Assembly: GCA_964594905.1 (NCBI GenBank)
Contig: CAZQOI010000042.1
Span: 1-26,089 of the forward strand
From: Granulosicoccus sp964594905
Lineage (GTDB): Bacteria; Pseudomonadota; Gammaproteobacteria; Granulosicoccales; Granulosicoccaceae
Reading direction: 5' to 3'
DNA length: 26,089 nucleotides
The notes under the pieces are model-generated. The model was given only the letters and a program-made list of their open reading frames with translations, did not search any database and was not told the origin of the DNA. Of this stretch, positions 1 through 8,049 are shown in pieces. A program made the position numbers and the translations under genes. Every line of letters begins with the position of its first letter. The stretch's first letter is position 1.

Positions 1-500
1 ATATACAATTAGCATCCTCCAGTAACGGAGAGGAGTTGTTGGTGTTTGCCTGGGAGGTCAGTAGTGCAGTCGATCGCATTCCAGTTGCTTGGCAATACCA
101 ATCCAGGCTTTTGGCATCTGAGAACACACCGCCCAGCCTACAGCTCAATGTCGAGCGTTCTTTACGCCTCGGCGCGGCGGCCAGTGACGCTACTTTGAGG
201 CTCGTAGCCAATCAAGACCTCTCTTCCATCATATTCGCATGGCAATCAATTGCGGATGCCAACTTGATCGGGGTTATCGATTCAGGCAGCTTGGATGGTG
301 TAAATTCACCATGGCAAAATGTTCTGGAGCTACCGCAGTCCGCACCTGTTCTTGCCAAGAACGCTTTCGTTGACCAGCTGGCCATGAGTCACGATGGCAG
401 TGTACTGATGGTATCAGTACCAGTTGAGAGTAGCGCGTCTTTAGCCATTGCGTTAGAAACCGGAAATGTCAACAGCGGGCAGATATTGGTTTTGCAGTAA
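1..500 (+). CDS. C-terminal part of an unidentified protein, possibly beta-propeller-like
   Basis: The reading frame is open from the window edge (codons in phase with position 3) to a TAA at 498-500, so this is the tail of a longer protein that starts outside the window. A TTG at 36 could be called a start, but the upstream in-frame codons continue the same style of sequence, so a truncated CDS is more likely. About 165 residues are visible, with no membrane segment and no cysteine. Two segments, around SSSNGEELLVFAWE and AMSHDGSVLMVSVP, have the 'x-DG/NG-x-L-h-V' look of a propeller blade strand, which hints at a WD40/YVTN-type fold but does not prove it. I do not recognise the family. It converges with the response regulator on the other strand, leaving 3 bp between the two stop codons. 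Confidence 0.65.
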   Translation, partial: IQLASSSNGEELLVFAWEVSSAVDRIPVAWQYQSRLLASENTPPSLQLNVERSLRLGAAASDATLRLVANQDLSSIIFAWQSIADANLIGVIDSGSLDGVNSPWQNVLELPQSAPVLAKNAFVDQLAMSHDGSVLMVSVPVESSASLAIALETGNVNSGQILVLQ

Positions 501-503
501 CCA

Positions 504-2186
504 TCAAGATGGGTAGACACTCAACATCTGATGCAGATCCATTAGATAGGCTTGATCAGCACCTTTTGACGGTACTATCTCCACGGCGTTTAAAGCTAAC
601 TGCAGTAACTCGGTAGCAGTCAAATCACCGCGCTCGTTAATACCGATCAAACTGCCTACGCTGGCGATTTTTTTGTTTTCTGGTGTGGTCGAATCATTGC
701 AAATCTGCATGATTTTTCGGGTCAACAATAAGATCTGTGATTCGTTCTTATGACGGAACACAAATGCATAGCGATTGGGCGCGATACGCAAGACGTGATT
801 CCTGCGCCGATAAATACCCATGATGCGTTGATGTGATAGCACTGCTAGAGTTTCATCCACATCGATTGGGGTCAGTCCATCAGCGCCATCGAGAAACACA
901 TCGACAAGCAGAAGACTTACCCGCTCGTTCAACGATGCTGTGTCGTTGAGGTAGGTTTGCAACTGCTGTAAAAAAGGCTGCGCAGCCTCGGTCAAACCGA
1001 ACCGTGAACTTGCTACATTTGCGACTGTTGCCGGGTCACGATCCTTTGCAGACTGACCTTGCTTAGTCGATGTCGCTGAGAAGCTAATAACTTTGGCACT
1101 GGATTCAGAAACATCACGCCTGACATATTGCACTGATACCTCACTTCCATCTGGTCGGCGCCAGCGAGCATCGTGCGTTCGGCCTGCATCACCTATTTTT
1201 TCTTGCCCAAGTAAAATTGCAGCGGCTTGCCCTAGTAGCTGAGCTGCTGTGTCTAGCTCAAGTTCGCGTAAAGCAAGCTGACTTAAATAGACAATACGTT
1301 CCTCGTGATTAAGCACGATAGTCGGACCAGCAATCGAATCAACTACATCATCTAACAGCATTCGATCATTTTCGAGAGTACGTCGTTGACGAACAAAGCG
1401 ACTGATGGCATCGATACGGTTTAGCAATAATTCACTGGATTCATTTTTGAACATGCACTCTACAGCGCCCGCTCTTAAACTTCGCTTGATAATGTGATCA
1501 GAATAGGTTCCAGTCAGCACGGTACAGGTAACATCATGTGTATCAGGATCAGCAATCAGATCTCGACACAACACATCTCCAGTGGTCTCGGCGAGATAGA
1601 AATCAAGCACGGCGATGTCTATTTTTTCGGTCCAGGCAATTTTCATAGCCTCAACAGAACTCGCTGCCAGACTTACGCGATAGCCTTGCATCGAGAATAA
1701 TTCCTTCAATGAATGCCTGATAGTTGCTGAATCATCAACCACCAAAATCTGGATATCACGGTTATCAAATTTGGTCTCAAAAATGTCAGCGCCGGTATCT
1801 CGAGCGCCTAAGAGTTGTGACAATTTGGGTTCAATTTTGAGGTAATGCTTCCACGCAACTACCGCCGTATTATCGCGACCCGCGACCCAGGCACGAGTCT
1901 CTGCTCGCATGTCGGTGGACAACACAACAACAGCCATATCGTTGAATTCATCCTGCTCCAGCAAATTTGCAAAGGATGCAGCTGCATCATCTGGCACCGA
2001 AGGCCAGCCGAGCAACACGCAGGCGTAGTCGTGACCAAAGCTTTGGTACTGAGCCTGCAATGCATTGGAAGCGTCGGTATAACGCTCGACAACGTCCACA
2101 GTGAAGCCGAGCGACTCCGCATGCTTTGAGAGCACGAAGCGCATCGTGGCAGAAGGTTCAACCAATAGAAGTCTAGTTGTCGTCAT
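504..2186 (-). CDS. Response regulator: pseudo-receiver + receiver + PAS + degenerate GGDEF-like domain
   Basis: This 560-residue protein is a cytoplasmic signalling protein. Residues 4-125 look like a receiver fold (LLLVEPSATMRFVLSKH), but the acidic pocket is E10 instead of DD and the phospho-acceptor region reads LLGW, so it is probably a pseudo-receiver. Residues 147-262 form a canonical receiver: D151/D152, phospho-acceptor D195 (VLDFYL), T225 and K247. Residues about 272-375 look like a PAS domain (DSIAGPTIVLNHEERIVYLS). The C-terminus (about 420-540) follows a GGDEF layout, but the signature position reads RIAPNRYAFVF, so diguanylate cyclase activity is not expected. There is no DNA-binding domain and no histidine kinase nearby. 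The ATG is preceded by GGAAAA (minus strand) at suitable spacing. It diverges from the P450 gene across a palindromic site. The output of the protein is unknown. Confidence 0.85.
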   Translation of the reverse strand: MTTTRLLLVEPSATMRFVLSKHAESLGFTVDVVERYTDASNALQAQYQSFGHDYACVLLGWPSVPDDAAASFANLLEQDEFNDMAVVVLSTDMRAETRAWVAGRDNTAVVAWKHYLKIEPKLSQLLGARDTGADIFETKFDNRDIQILVVDDSATIRHSLKELFSMQGYRVSLAASSVEAMKIAWTEKIDIAVLDFYLAETTGDVLCRDLIADPDTHDVTCTVLTGTYSDHIIKRSLRAGAVECMFKNESSELLLNRIDAISRFVRQRRTLENDRMLLDDVVDSIAGPTIVLNHEERIVYLSQLALRELELDTAAQLLGQAAAILLGQEKIGDAGRTHDARWRRPDGSEVSVQYVRRDVSESSAKVISFSATSTKQGQSAKDRDPATVANVASSRFGLTEAAQPFLQQLQTYLNDTASLNERVSLLLVDVFLDGADGLTPIDVDETLAVLSHQRIMGIYRRRNHVLRIAPNRYAFVFRHKNESQILLLTRKIMQICNDSTTPENKKIASVGSLIGINERGDLTATELLQLALNAVEIVPSKGADQAYLMDLHQMLSVYPS

Positions 2187-2248
2187 TGACAGTTTTCCGG
2201 GCAGACCCCTAAGGTTACCGACCTTGTCCGCTCAGAAGCATGAGAGCT

Positions 2249-2264
2249 TGTGAATATATTCACA
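2249..2264. promoter_or_regulatory. Perfect 16-bp palindrome matching the CRP/Vfr consensus
   Basis: TGTGAATATATTCACA is an exact palindrome and has both CRP half-sites, TGTGA-N6-TCACA. It lies between the divergent response-regulator and P450 genes. Its centre is about 70 bp upstream of the regulator start and about 28 bp upstream of the P450 start. If the P450 promoter is the -10-like TATGAT at 2274-2279, the site would overlap its core promoter and more likely repress than activate. Another dimeric regulator (for example TetR or GntR type) could also use such a palindrome. No CRP gene is in the window, but a class III adenylate cyclase is. Confidence 0.6.
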
Positions 2265-2273
2265 TTTTCGCAC

Positions 2274-2279
2274 TATGAT
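2274..2279 (+). promoter_or_regulatory. Candidate -10 element for a leaderless P450 transcript
   Basis: TATGAT (5 of 6 to TATAAT) ends five bases before the P450 ATG, so transcription from it would start at or next to the A of the start codon. No Shine-Dalgarno sequence is visible before that ATG, which fits a leaderless message. The nearest -35-like hexamer, TTGTGA at 2248-2253, is 20 bp away, longer than usual. This is a weak, sequence-only prediction. Confidence 0.3.
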
Positions 2280-2284
2280 GCGTC

Positions 2285-3520
2285 ATGGCAAAGCTCAATC
2301 TGACCAAACGTCACATAAATCAGGACCCGAAAGATCAATCTTTCGTGCAAAACCCCTATGCGCTCTATGCGCAGATGCACGAAATCAGGGGCCCGATATT
2401 TTGGGAAAACTACGACATGTGGTGCCTGGCAGATTTTGATGATGTAGACGCAATACTGAAAGACAAGCGCTTTGCCCGCTTGCCGCCTTTGGGACTCGAG
2501 CGCCCTCCTATGGCTGATCACCTGAAAGATTTCGCGCGCGCCGAGAAACATTCCCTGTTGGCTCTGGAGCCACCCGAACACACACGACTACGCAAGTTGG
2601 TTAATCGTGCGTTTAATGCACGGCAAGTTGCAACCATGGAAGACGACATTCGACTACTCGCTAACGAGTGTATCGATACATTTATCGATCAGCGTTCGGT
2701 TGAACTTCTGGACGCTTACGCGACATCTATTCCAGTAACAGTCATTGCACAACTGTTGGGTGTTCCCAAATGCGATTGTGAACAACTTCTATCCTGGTCA
2801 CACGACATGGTACGGATGTATACGTTAACGCAATCGCACGAAGATGAATTGAAAGCGAATCGCGCGGCTCTGGAATTTCAAGACTATTTGCGTCTATTGA
2901 TAATGGAAAAGCGGGCAACACCAAAAGATGATCTAATTTCGCATATGTTAGCAGAGGCGCAACTGGGATCTAAAAATGAAGTCACCAGCCAACTATTAGA
3001 TGAAGAAATAATCAGCATCTCGATACTCCTCTTGAACGCAGGCCATGAGGCGACGGTACATCAATTCGGCAATACGATAAAGACCTTGCTTGAAAACAAT
3101 TGCGACACAAACCAACTACTCGGCTCAACAGATGCCGCCAACGCGACAGTCGTTGAAGCTATGCGTTACGACGCCCCACTACATCTTTTCACGCGTTACG
3201 CTCAAACAGGTGTGGATCTCGGACATGGTGTACAACTTGAACGTGGTGAAGAAATTGCCCTACTGCTAGGGGCTGCAAACCGCGATCCTAATAAATTCGC
3301 AAACGCCAGCTCATTCCTACCCAAGCGAACAGATGCTAATCATGTATCACTAGGCGCTGGCGTGCATTTCTGTATTGGCGCCGCTCTCGCCAAACTCGAA
3401 TTGCGCGTTGGTCTACAAACCTTGTTTGAACGCATACCTGATTTAACTTTTAGCAAACCACCCATGTACCAGAACAGCTACCACTTCCACGGTCTTGAGG
3501 CGCTGCAGCTTGAGTGGTGA
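2285..3520 (+). CDS. Cytochrome P450 (bacterial class I type)
   Basis: This 411-residue soluble P450 has no membrane anchor. Visible landmarks are the C-helix HTRLRKLVNRAF (99-110) and the I-helix oxygen-activation motif AGHEAT (252-257, with T257 the conserved Thr). The K-helix ExxR is E291-R294, and the heme loop is LGAGVHFCIG with the axial thiolate C363. The Phe usually seen seven residues before the Cys is Leu (L356), a known variation in bacterial P450s that can shift heme redox behaviour. Length is normal for the family. Such enzymes need a ferredoxin and a reductase; neither is encoded nearby, so electrons must come from elsewhere in the genome. The substrate cannot be told from the sequence. 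The gene stands alone, divergent from the response regulator and convergent with moeA. The palindrome just upstream suggests specific regulation. Confidence 0.93.
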   Translation: MAKLNLTKRHINQDPKDQSFVQNPYALYAQMHEIRGPIFWENYDMWCLADFDDVDAILKDKRFARLPPLGLERPPMADHLKDFARAEKHSLLALEPPEHTRLRKLVNRAFNARQVATMEDDIRLLANECIDTFIDQRSVELLDAYATSIPVTVIAQLLGVPKCDCEQLLSWSHDMVRMYTLTQSHEDELKANRAALEFQDYLRLLIMEKRATPKDDLISHMLAEAQLGSKNEVTSQLLDEEIISISILLLNAGHEATVHQFGNTIKTLLENNCDTNQLLGSTDAANATVVEAMRYDAPLHLFTRYAQTGVDLGHGVQLERGEEIALLLGAANRDPNKFANASSFLPKRTDANHVSLGAGVHFCIGAALAKLELRVGLQTLFERIPDLTFSKPPMYQNSYHFHGLEALQLEW

Positions 3521-3556
3521 GTAACAGGCTTTGCAAGTAATGCAAATGCTGCTGGA

Positions 3557-4825
3557 TTAGGACAATAATCCATGAAAAGGCTGCACGCCAACTCGATCCC
3601 CAGGTAGAACACCTTCTACATCAGCGTCGATAACTATCAGGCAGTTGGCGCGGCTGACCGAACTTAAGCGGCCCGCCCCTTGTTTACCGGTGGATTCAAC
3701 CACAATCTGCCCTGCCTCATTGACACTCATGATTCCGCGTTGAAATTCCATTCGCCCAAGAGTCTTTCTAAGCTTTGACAAGGAAATAGCCGGCAAGGTC
3801 ACGGGTTCAACAACAGTCATTCCCGACAAAAAGCGAATAGCAGGCTTTACAAACTCAAGAAACGTCACAATGACGGCCACTGGATTACCAGGCAAACCAA
3901 AAAAGCGAGACTGCCCGATTTTACCGAAGGCCAACGGTCGACCTGGGCGCATCGCAAGTTTCCAAAAAGCCACGTCACCAAGTTCCTGAAACACCTTTGA
4001 GACATAATCTGCATCACCTGCTGACACGCCACCAGAGCTGATAACAACATCGGCTGTTGCGGCTGCCTGCTCAAGCGCACGCCGCGTGTCCGCCGCATTA
4101 TCTGCAACAACCCCTAAGTCTATTGTCTCTACCCCTATGGAGGCCAACAAGGCATTCAAGGTATAGCGGTTACTATCAAACAAGCTACCCGGTGGCAATT
4201 CCTTGCCTGCAAATTCATCAAGCGAACAAAGCTCATCTCCTGTAGTGAAAAACGCAACACGAAGTTTTCGCACGACTTGCACCTTTGCAATGCCGAGTGA
4301 TGCCAGCACGCCGATATCACTTGCACTCAACTGACGCCCTCGTGTCAGAACTGTTTCGTTTTTTGCCACATCCTCACCAGCCAAACGAACGTTACGACCT
4401 GCCTGAATATCGTGACCAAAAGTGACTTCTGCTTCTGTGGCACTGACATGCTCTTGAATGACCACTGTATCGGTGCCACTGGGTACAATTGCTCCAGTAA
4501 AAATGCGTACAGCAAAGCCTTTCGCAACAGGCTTGGAAAAAGGTCTTCCCGCCCAGGCAGTACCTGCGATCTTAAGCGTAACCTCACCACTTTCAGGGAT
4601 ATCCGCTGAGTTGATGGCATAACCATCCATCGCAGAATTTGCCAGTGACGGTACGTTGATCGGTGACACGACATCCTCAGCAAGCACCCTTCCAAGACCA
4701 GCCTCAAGTGCGATCGTTTCACTCTCGTCGATTGGCGACAACGCCGCGTACAACAATTTACGCGCATCAGCAACAGGTAGCAGCTGATCAAAGGGATCAT
4801 CGCAAGAAGGCAATTTTTCGATCAT
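3557..4825 (-). CDS. moeA: Molybdopterin molybdenumtransferase MoeA (first copy)
   Basis: MoeA inserts molybdate into adenylylated molybdopterin, a late step of molybdenum-cofactor synthesis in the cytoplasm. The 422 residues carry the family motifs: SAMDGYA (64-70), RLAGEDV (147-153), TTGDEL (194-199), the MoCF-binding loop SSGGVSAGDADYV (263-275), RPGRPLAFG (293-301) and GLPGNPVAV (310-318). Length is close to the usual 410. The start ATG overlaps the mobA stop by 4 bp (ATGA), showing translational coupling in a gshA-mobA-moeA operon. A second full moeA lies at 24611-25861. This copy is assigned the gene symbol because it sits with mobA and keeps the GED motif. Confidence 0.95.
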   Translation of the reverse strand: MIEKLPSCDDPFDQLLPVADARKLLYAALSPIDESETIALEAGLGRVLAEDVVSPINVPSLANSAMDGYAINSADIPESGEVTLKIAGTAWAGRPFSKPVAKGFAVRIFTGAIVPSGTDTVVIQEHVSATEAEVTFGHDIQAGRNVRLAGEDVAKNETVLTRGRQLSASDIGVLASLGIAKVQVVRKLRVAFFTTGDELCSLDEFAGKELPPGSLFDSNRYTLNALLASIGVETIDLGVVADNAADTRRALEQAAATADVVISSGGVSAGDADYVSKVFQELGDVAFWKLAMRPGRPLAFGKIGQSRFFGLPGNPVAVIVTFLEFVKPAIRFLSGMTVVEPVTLPAISLSKLRKTLGRMEFQRGIMSVNEAGQIVVESTGKQGAGRLSSVSRANCLIVIDADVEGVLPGDRVGVQPFHGLLS

Positions 4826-5448
4826 GAGATGAGCCTCGCTTCAGCTTCTAAACGCTGCTCTTCAGTATTTATATTCAAAAAAGCTTCTTGAAGATCGTCA
4901 CAGTCCACCTCTACAAGAGAATGCTGGGCATACCATTTATCAATCTTGCGTTCGCCCTGATTCAGAAAATCGTTCAGCGAATCTTGTAGTGAACGTCTTA
5001 CAACAGCAAAAACTGGTTGCATGCGATCAGCGCCATGAGCAACTGCTATGTCGATGTTGTTACCTTTGCCATCAGTACCGAAGCTGTTAGCTAGTCTTTC
5101 GATGAGCGTGGCGCTCATAAACGGAGAATCGCAAGGGCACATGAAGATCAAGTCGGTATCCAAGGTTTTCATCGCCGCCTCAAGACCAGCCAATGGCCCA
5201 AGATTACCGTCAAAGCTATCAGCGACTACCTCATGTCCCAGTGCAGCGTATTGACCTGCATTGCGGTTCGCATTAATGACAATATGTGAAGTGACCGCCT
5301 CTACTGCAGAAACTGCGTAGCTAATCATTGGACGCCCAGCGAGTACAACCAAACCTTTGTCGGTACCGCCCATACGTCGAGCGAGACCACCAGCCAACAC
5401 GACAGCACCCAGGGTCAGATCACCAAAGCGAGGGGCTGGTTTTGTCAC
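4822..5448 (-). CDS. mobA: Molybdenum cofactor guanylyltransferase MobA
   Basis: MobA joins GMP from GTP to Mo-molybdopterin, making the MGD form used by DMSO-reductase-family enzymes. The 208-residue protein has the nucleotidyltransferase N-terminus VVLAGGLARRMGGTDKGL (16-33), with the glycine-rich loop, R25 and K31. It also has the metal-binding segment MCPCDSPF around D107. Length is normal (about 195-210). It starts 7 bp after the gshA stop and overlaps the moeA start by 4 bp, so the three genes are almost certainly co-transcribed. A first strand preceded by about ten extra N-terminal residues (TKPAPRFGD) is a modest extension. Confidence 0.94.
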   Translation of the reverse strand: MTKPAPRFGDLTLGAVVLAGGLARRMGGTDKGLVVLAGRPMISYAVSAVEAVTSHIVINANRNAGQYAALGHEVVADSFDGNLGPLAGLEAAMKTLDTDLIFMCPCDSPFMSATLIERLANSFGTDGKGNNIDIAVAHGADRMQPVFAVVRRSLQDSLNDFLNQGERKIDKWYAQHSLVEVDCDDLQEAFLNINTEEQRLEAEARLIS

Positions 5449-5455
5449 GCCAGTA

Positions 5456-7117
5456 TCAATTGACCGACGCGCCGTGTAAAGGCTCTTGCTCGCGCTTTAC
5501 CATCGCATGCGGATCAAGTTGCGACATGATGTCATGCAAATAGTCATCAAAACTCCCTTTACTCGCAGCCTCAAGCTTAGCTGCGTCAGCTATAGATTTT
5601 GCAACAGCTTGAACTAAGCCGCCATCCAGGTTTTCGTCGACTGGCATCAAGTCCAAGCTTGATCCTTGCGAATGAGATTGTTTCATGGCGAATGCATTGA
5701 AGGAACCAGCATCGTGTATTCCACGCATGACCTGAGCCGACGGAGTTGCGTCTGGATCATTAAATTTATTGATCTGCACAGAAAGTGCTCGCACATAGAG
5801 ATTGTCGTTAGCGTGCTTATCAAGAGCCTCTGCAACAACCGATAGCGAATCCAGAATCGACAATCCCCAGTCCTTGAGCTTGATTGCCACACCATCGGGG
5901 CCTTTGAGTTCCAAATCGGGTTGCCGTCCATAGTGTGCAACTGTGCTGATATTATCTGAACAACGCTGCATGTCATCTGCACTGAGAGCCTCAGCATCGC
6001 CTAACCATGCGAATATCATCAGTAATTCCAGCATGGCCACCTGTTCAAGACTTAAGCCTGCCGGATCGAACATATTGACATCCACCGAGCGAAGTTCAAG
6101 GTAACGAACGCCACGATGCTTTAACGCGAGTATCGGCAATTCACCCTTTTCCGGGATTTGTTTTGGGCGAACCGTTCCGTAATATTCATTTTCTATTTGT
6201 AGTCGGTTAGCGCTCAACTGCTGGTACTGACCGTCGGCATCACGAACACCTTGTTCGCGATACGGCGGATGCTCTGTCGTGACATGCCCGATGATGTCAT
6301 GGATATAAGCATGGATATCTGTGTGGCGGACGCTTAGATCAATCGGACTATCGTCACGATAACGATAACCAATTTTTCCCATTCGTAGCGACGTGCCATA
6401 GGGTGCGTACAACGTTGACCCATTCAGTTCGTCAAGATCGCTCTCTTCACCACGAGCAAGAAAACTTCGACAAATTGCCGGAGACGCACCGAACAAAAAG
6501 GGAACCACCCAACCGATACGCATTAAATTCTGCATCATATGAAAGTAGCCTCGAGACCGTGACTGATCGAGGACGTCGTCGGAGTCCGATGATGGTTTGT
6601 CCTCCCCCTGTAAACGTTGCCACAGAGGCCAGATGTTCTCGGGCATCGAGAAATTGAAATGGATTCCTGCGATTGCTTGCATACGCTTTCCATAGCGAGC
6701 ACCAAGACCACGACGATAGGCATGTTTCATACGCCCTTGATGTGAATCACCATACTCACCGATTCGAATGCTATCAGCGCCATTCAAAATACAGGGCATG
6801 CTGGTATTCCAGAAAAGCTCATCCTCAGGCAATCTTGAATTAATAAATTGATGCAGAGTGGTGAGATAATGCAGCGCCTCTTTTGCAGAGTCGCAAGGTG
6901 GTGTTACCATTTCAAGAAGGGCTTCGGCGAAGTCCGTGGTGATGGAGGGATGAGTCAAGGCTTTGCCAAGGCAACTCGGGTGATCGGTCGATGCAATGGC
7001 GCCAGCGAGCGTGACTCGCAAGCACTCCTTTTCAAGCCCGATTCGTCGGTTTGCCAGAAGTGCAGGACCTGCCTCGTCGACAAGCTGGGAAGACCTTTGT
7101 TTGACGTTGGAGTACAC
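5456..7117 (-). CDS. gshA: Glutamate-cysteine ligase, gammaproteobacterial type I
   Basis: GshA makes gamma-glutamylcysteine from glutamate and cysteine with ATP, the committed step of glutathione synthesis. The 553-residue sequence shows the family N-terminus RRIGLEKECLRV (24-35), ITTDFAEALLEMVTPP further on, MPCILNGADSIRIGEYG in the first 130 residues, the FGASPAICRSF segment and the YLELRSVDVNMFDP stretch typical of type I enzymes. It is about 35 residues longer than the E. coli enzyme. The start is a GTG; no ATG lies close downstream, and the conserved block begins at residue 24, so GTG is kept. It is the first gene of an operon with mobA and moeA and diverges from a YbfF-like esterase across a 123-bp gap. 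No gshB is in the window. Confidence 0.94.
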   Translation of the reverse strand: MYSNVKQRSSQLVDEAGPALLANRRIGLEKECLRVTLAGAIASTDHPSCLGKALTHPSITTDFAEALLEMVTPPCDSAKEALHYLTTLHQFINSRLPEDELFWNTSMPCILNGADSIRIGEYGDSHQGRMKHAYRRGLGARYGKRMQAIAGIHFNFSMPENIWPLWQRLQGEDKPSSDSDDVLDQSRSRGYFHMMQNLMRIGWVVPFLFGASPAICRSFLARGEESDLDELNGSTLYAPYGTSLRMGKIGYRYRDDSPIDLSVRHTDIHAYIHDIIGHVTTEHPPYREQGVRDADGQYQQLSANRLQIENEYYGTVRPKQIPEKGELPILALKHRGVRYLELRSVDVNMFDPAGLSLEQVAMLELLMIFAWLGDAEALSADDMQRCSDNISTVAHYGRQPDLELKGPDGVAIKLKDWGLSILDSLSVVAEALDKHANDNLYVRALSVQINKFNDPDATPSAQVMRGIHDAGSFNAFAMKQSHSQGSSLDLMPVDENLDGGLVQAVAKSIADAAKLEAASKGSFDDYLHDIMSQLDPHAMVKREQEPLHGASVN

Positions 7118-7240
7118 AGTGAAAGTTCCACAAATTCAACCCGGAATTGTACCGCACACCAGCCTGTCTGACTTCGCGCGTACGCCCTGCTGTGATGGGG
7201 CTCCTATAACGCAGTATCAGACCAGCGGAACGGTGTAAAC

Positions 7241-8044
7241 ATGGCGCTTAACGGTACAGAATCGGGCCAAGGCGACCACCTTGTCATCCTTCATGGTTTG
7301 TTTGGAAATCTCGATAATTTTGCGTCAATCGCCTTGCACTTCGACCGTCATCGCAGAGTGTTACGACTAGATTTACCCGGGCATGGGCAATCGCCTTCGC
7401 TACCAGAGCTTAGCTACAGCGCCATGGCAGATGCCGTGGCAGACGAACTTGCTCGACGAGGGATCAAAAAATACTCATTGCTGGGGCATTCACTCGGAGG
7501 CAAGGTTGCTATGGCTCTGGCGGGTTCAAAGCGAGGCAAAAGCATTCAACAACTGATCATAGAAGATATCGCTCCACGCCAATACCCACCGCATCACCAA
7601 ACCTTGATAGACGCGCTACTGACACTCGATCTGACATCCATATCCAGCCGCAATGAAGCCGAAGTGCAACTGCGAAGCACGGTAGCAGATGCTGGTGTTC
7701 GCGCGTTTATACTCAAAGGTCTTTATCGCTCATCACCAAATTCCAGCAGGTACCGTTGGCGTTTTGACCTCAAAGGTATTGCTCGCGACTACAACTTGAT
7801 CTGTAACGCGCCAACAATCGAAAACACCATCGAGTGCCCCACCCTTTTCGTCAAGGGTGGTAAAAGTGACTACATTAAAAAAAGCGACGAGCCAGCCGTC
7901 AACGCTGCGTTTAAAAATCCCTCTCTTAAAACAATAGACGGTACGGGTCATTGGTTACATGCTGAAAAGCCAGCAGTGTTTGCACGAATCTGTCTTGAAT
8001 TTCTAAATACGCAAGCTAAAGTTTCAGCCCAGAATTCAGATTGA
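7241..8044 (+). CDS. Alpha/beta-hydrolase, YbfF-type esterase
   Basis: This is a 267-residue cytoplasmic alpha/beta-hydrolase. The oxyanion-hole motif is HGLFGN (18-23) and the nucleophile elbow is GHSLGG with S84. The probable acid is D210 in GGKSDYI, and the catalytic histidine is H237 in GTGHWLH. This layout and length match the YbfF family, which in E. coli hydrolyses acyl-CoA and small esters; the substrate here is not known. The start ATG follows an in-frame stop 6 bp upstream, which fixes it as the longest possible start. The stop overlaps the beginning of the longest version of the next frame, so it is probably in one transcript with the DUF2058 gene and sbcB. A TATAAC at 7205-7210 could be its -10 element, but no -35 is clear. 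Confidence 0.88.
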   Translation: MALNGTESGQGDHLVILHGLFGNLDNFASIALHFDRHRRVLRLDLPGHGQSPSLPELSYSAMADAVADELARRGIKKYSLLGHSLGGKVAMALAGSKRGKSIQQLIIEDIAPRQYPPHHQTLIDALLTLDLTSISSRNEAEVQLRSTVADAGVRAFILKGLYRSSPNSSRYRWRFDLKGIARDYNLICNAPTIENTIECPTLFVKGGKSDYIKKSDEPAVNAAFKNPSLKTIDGTGHWLHAEKPAVFARICLEFLNTQAKVSAQNSD

Positions 8045-8049
8045 TCCCC

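Noticed and set aside
3530..3546. TTTGCA/TGCAAA inverted repeat between the P450 and moeA as a terminator
   Set aside because: The stem is only 6 bp, AT-rich and without a T-run; it may be chance.
4345..4800. A 151-codon minus-strand frame within the first moeA
   Set aside because: It is in another frame of moeA on the same strand; composition is random and there is no ribosome site.
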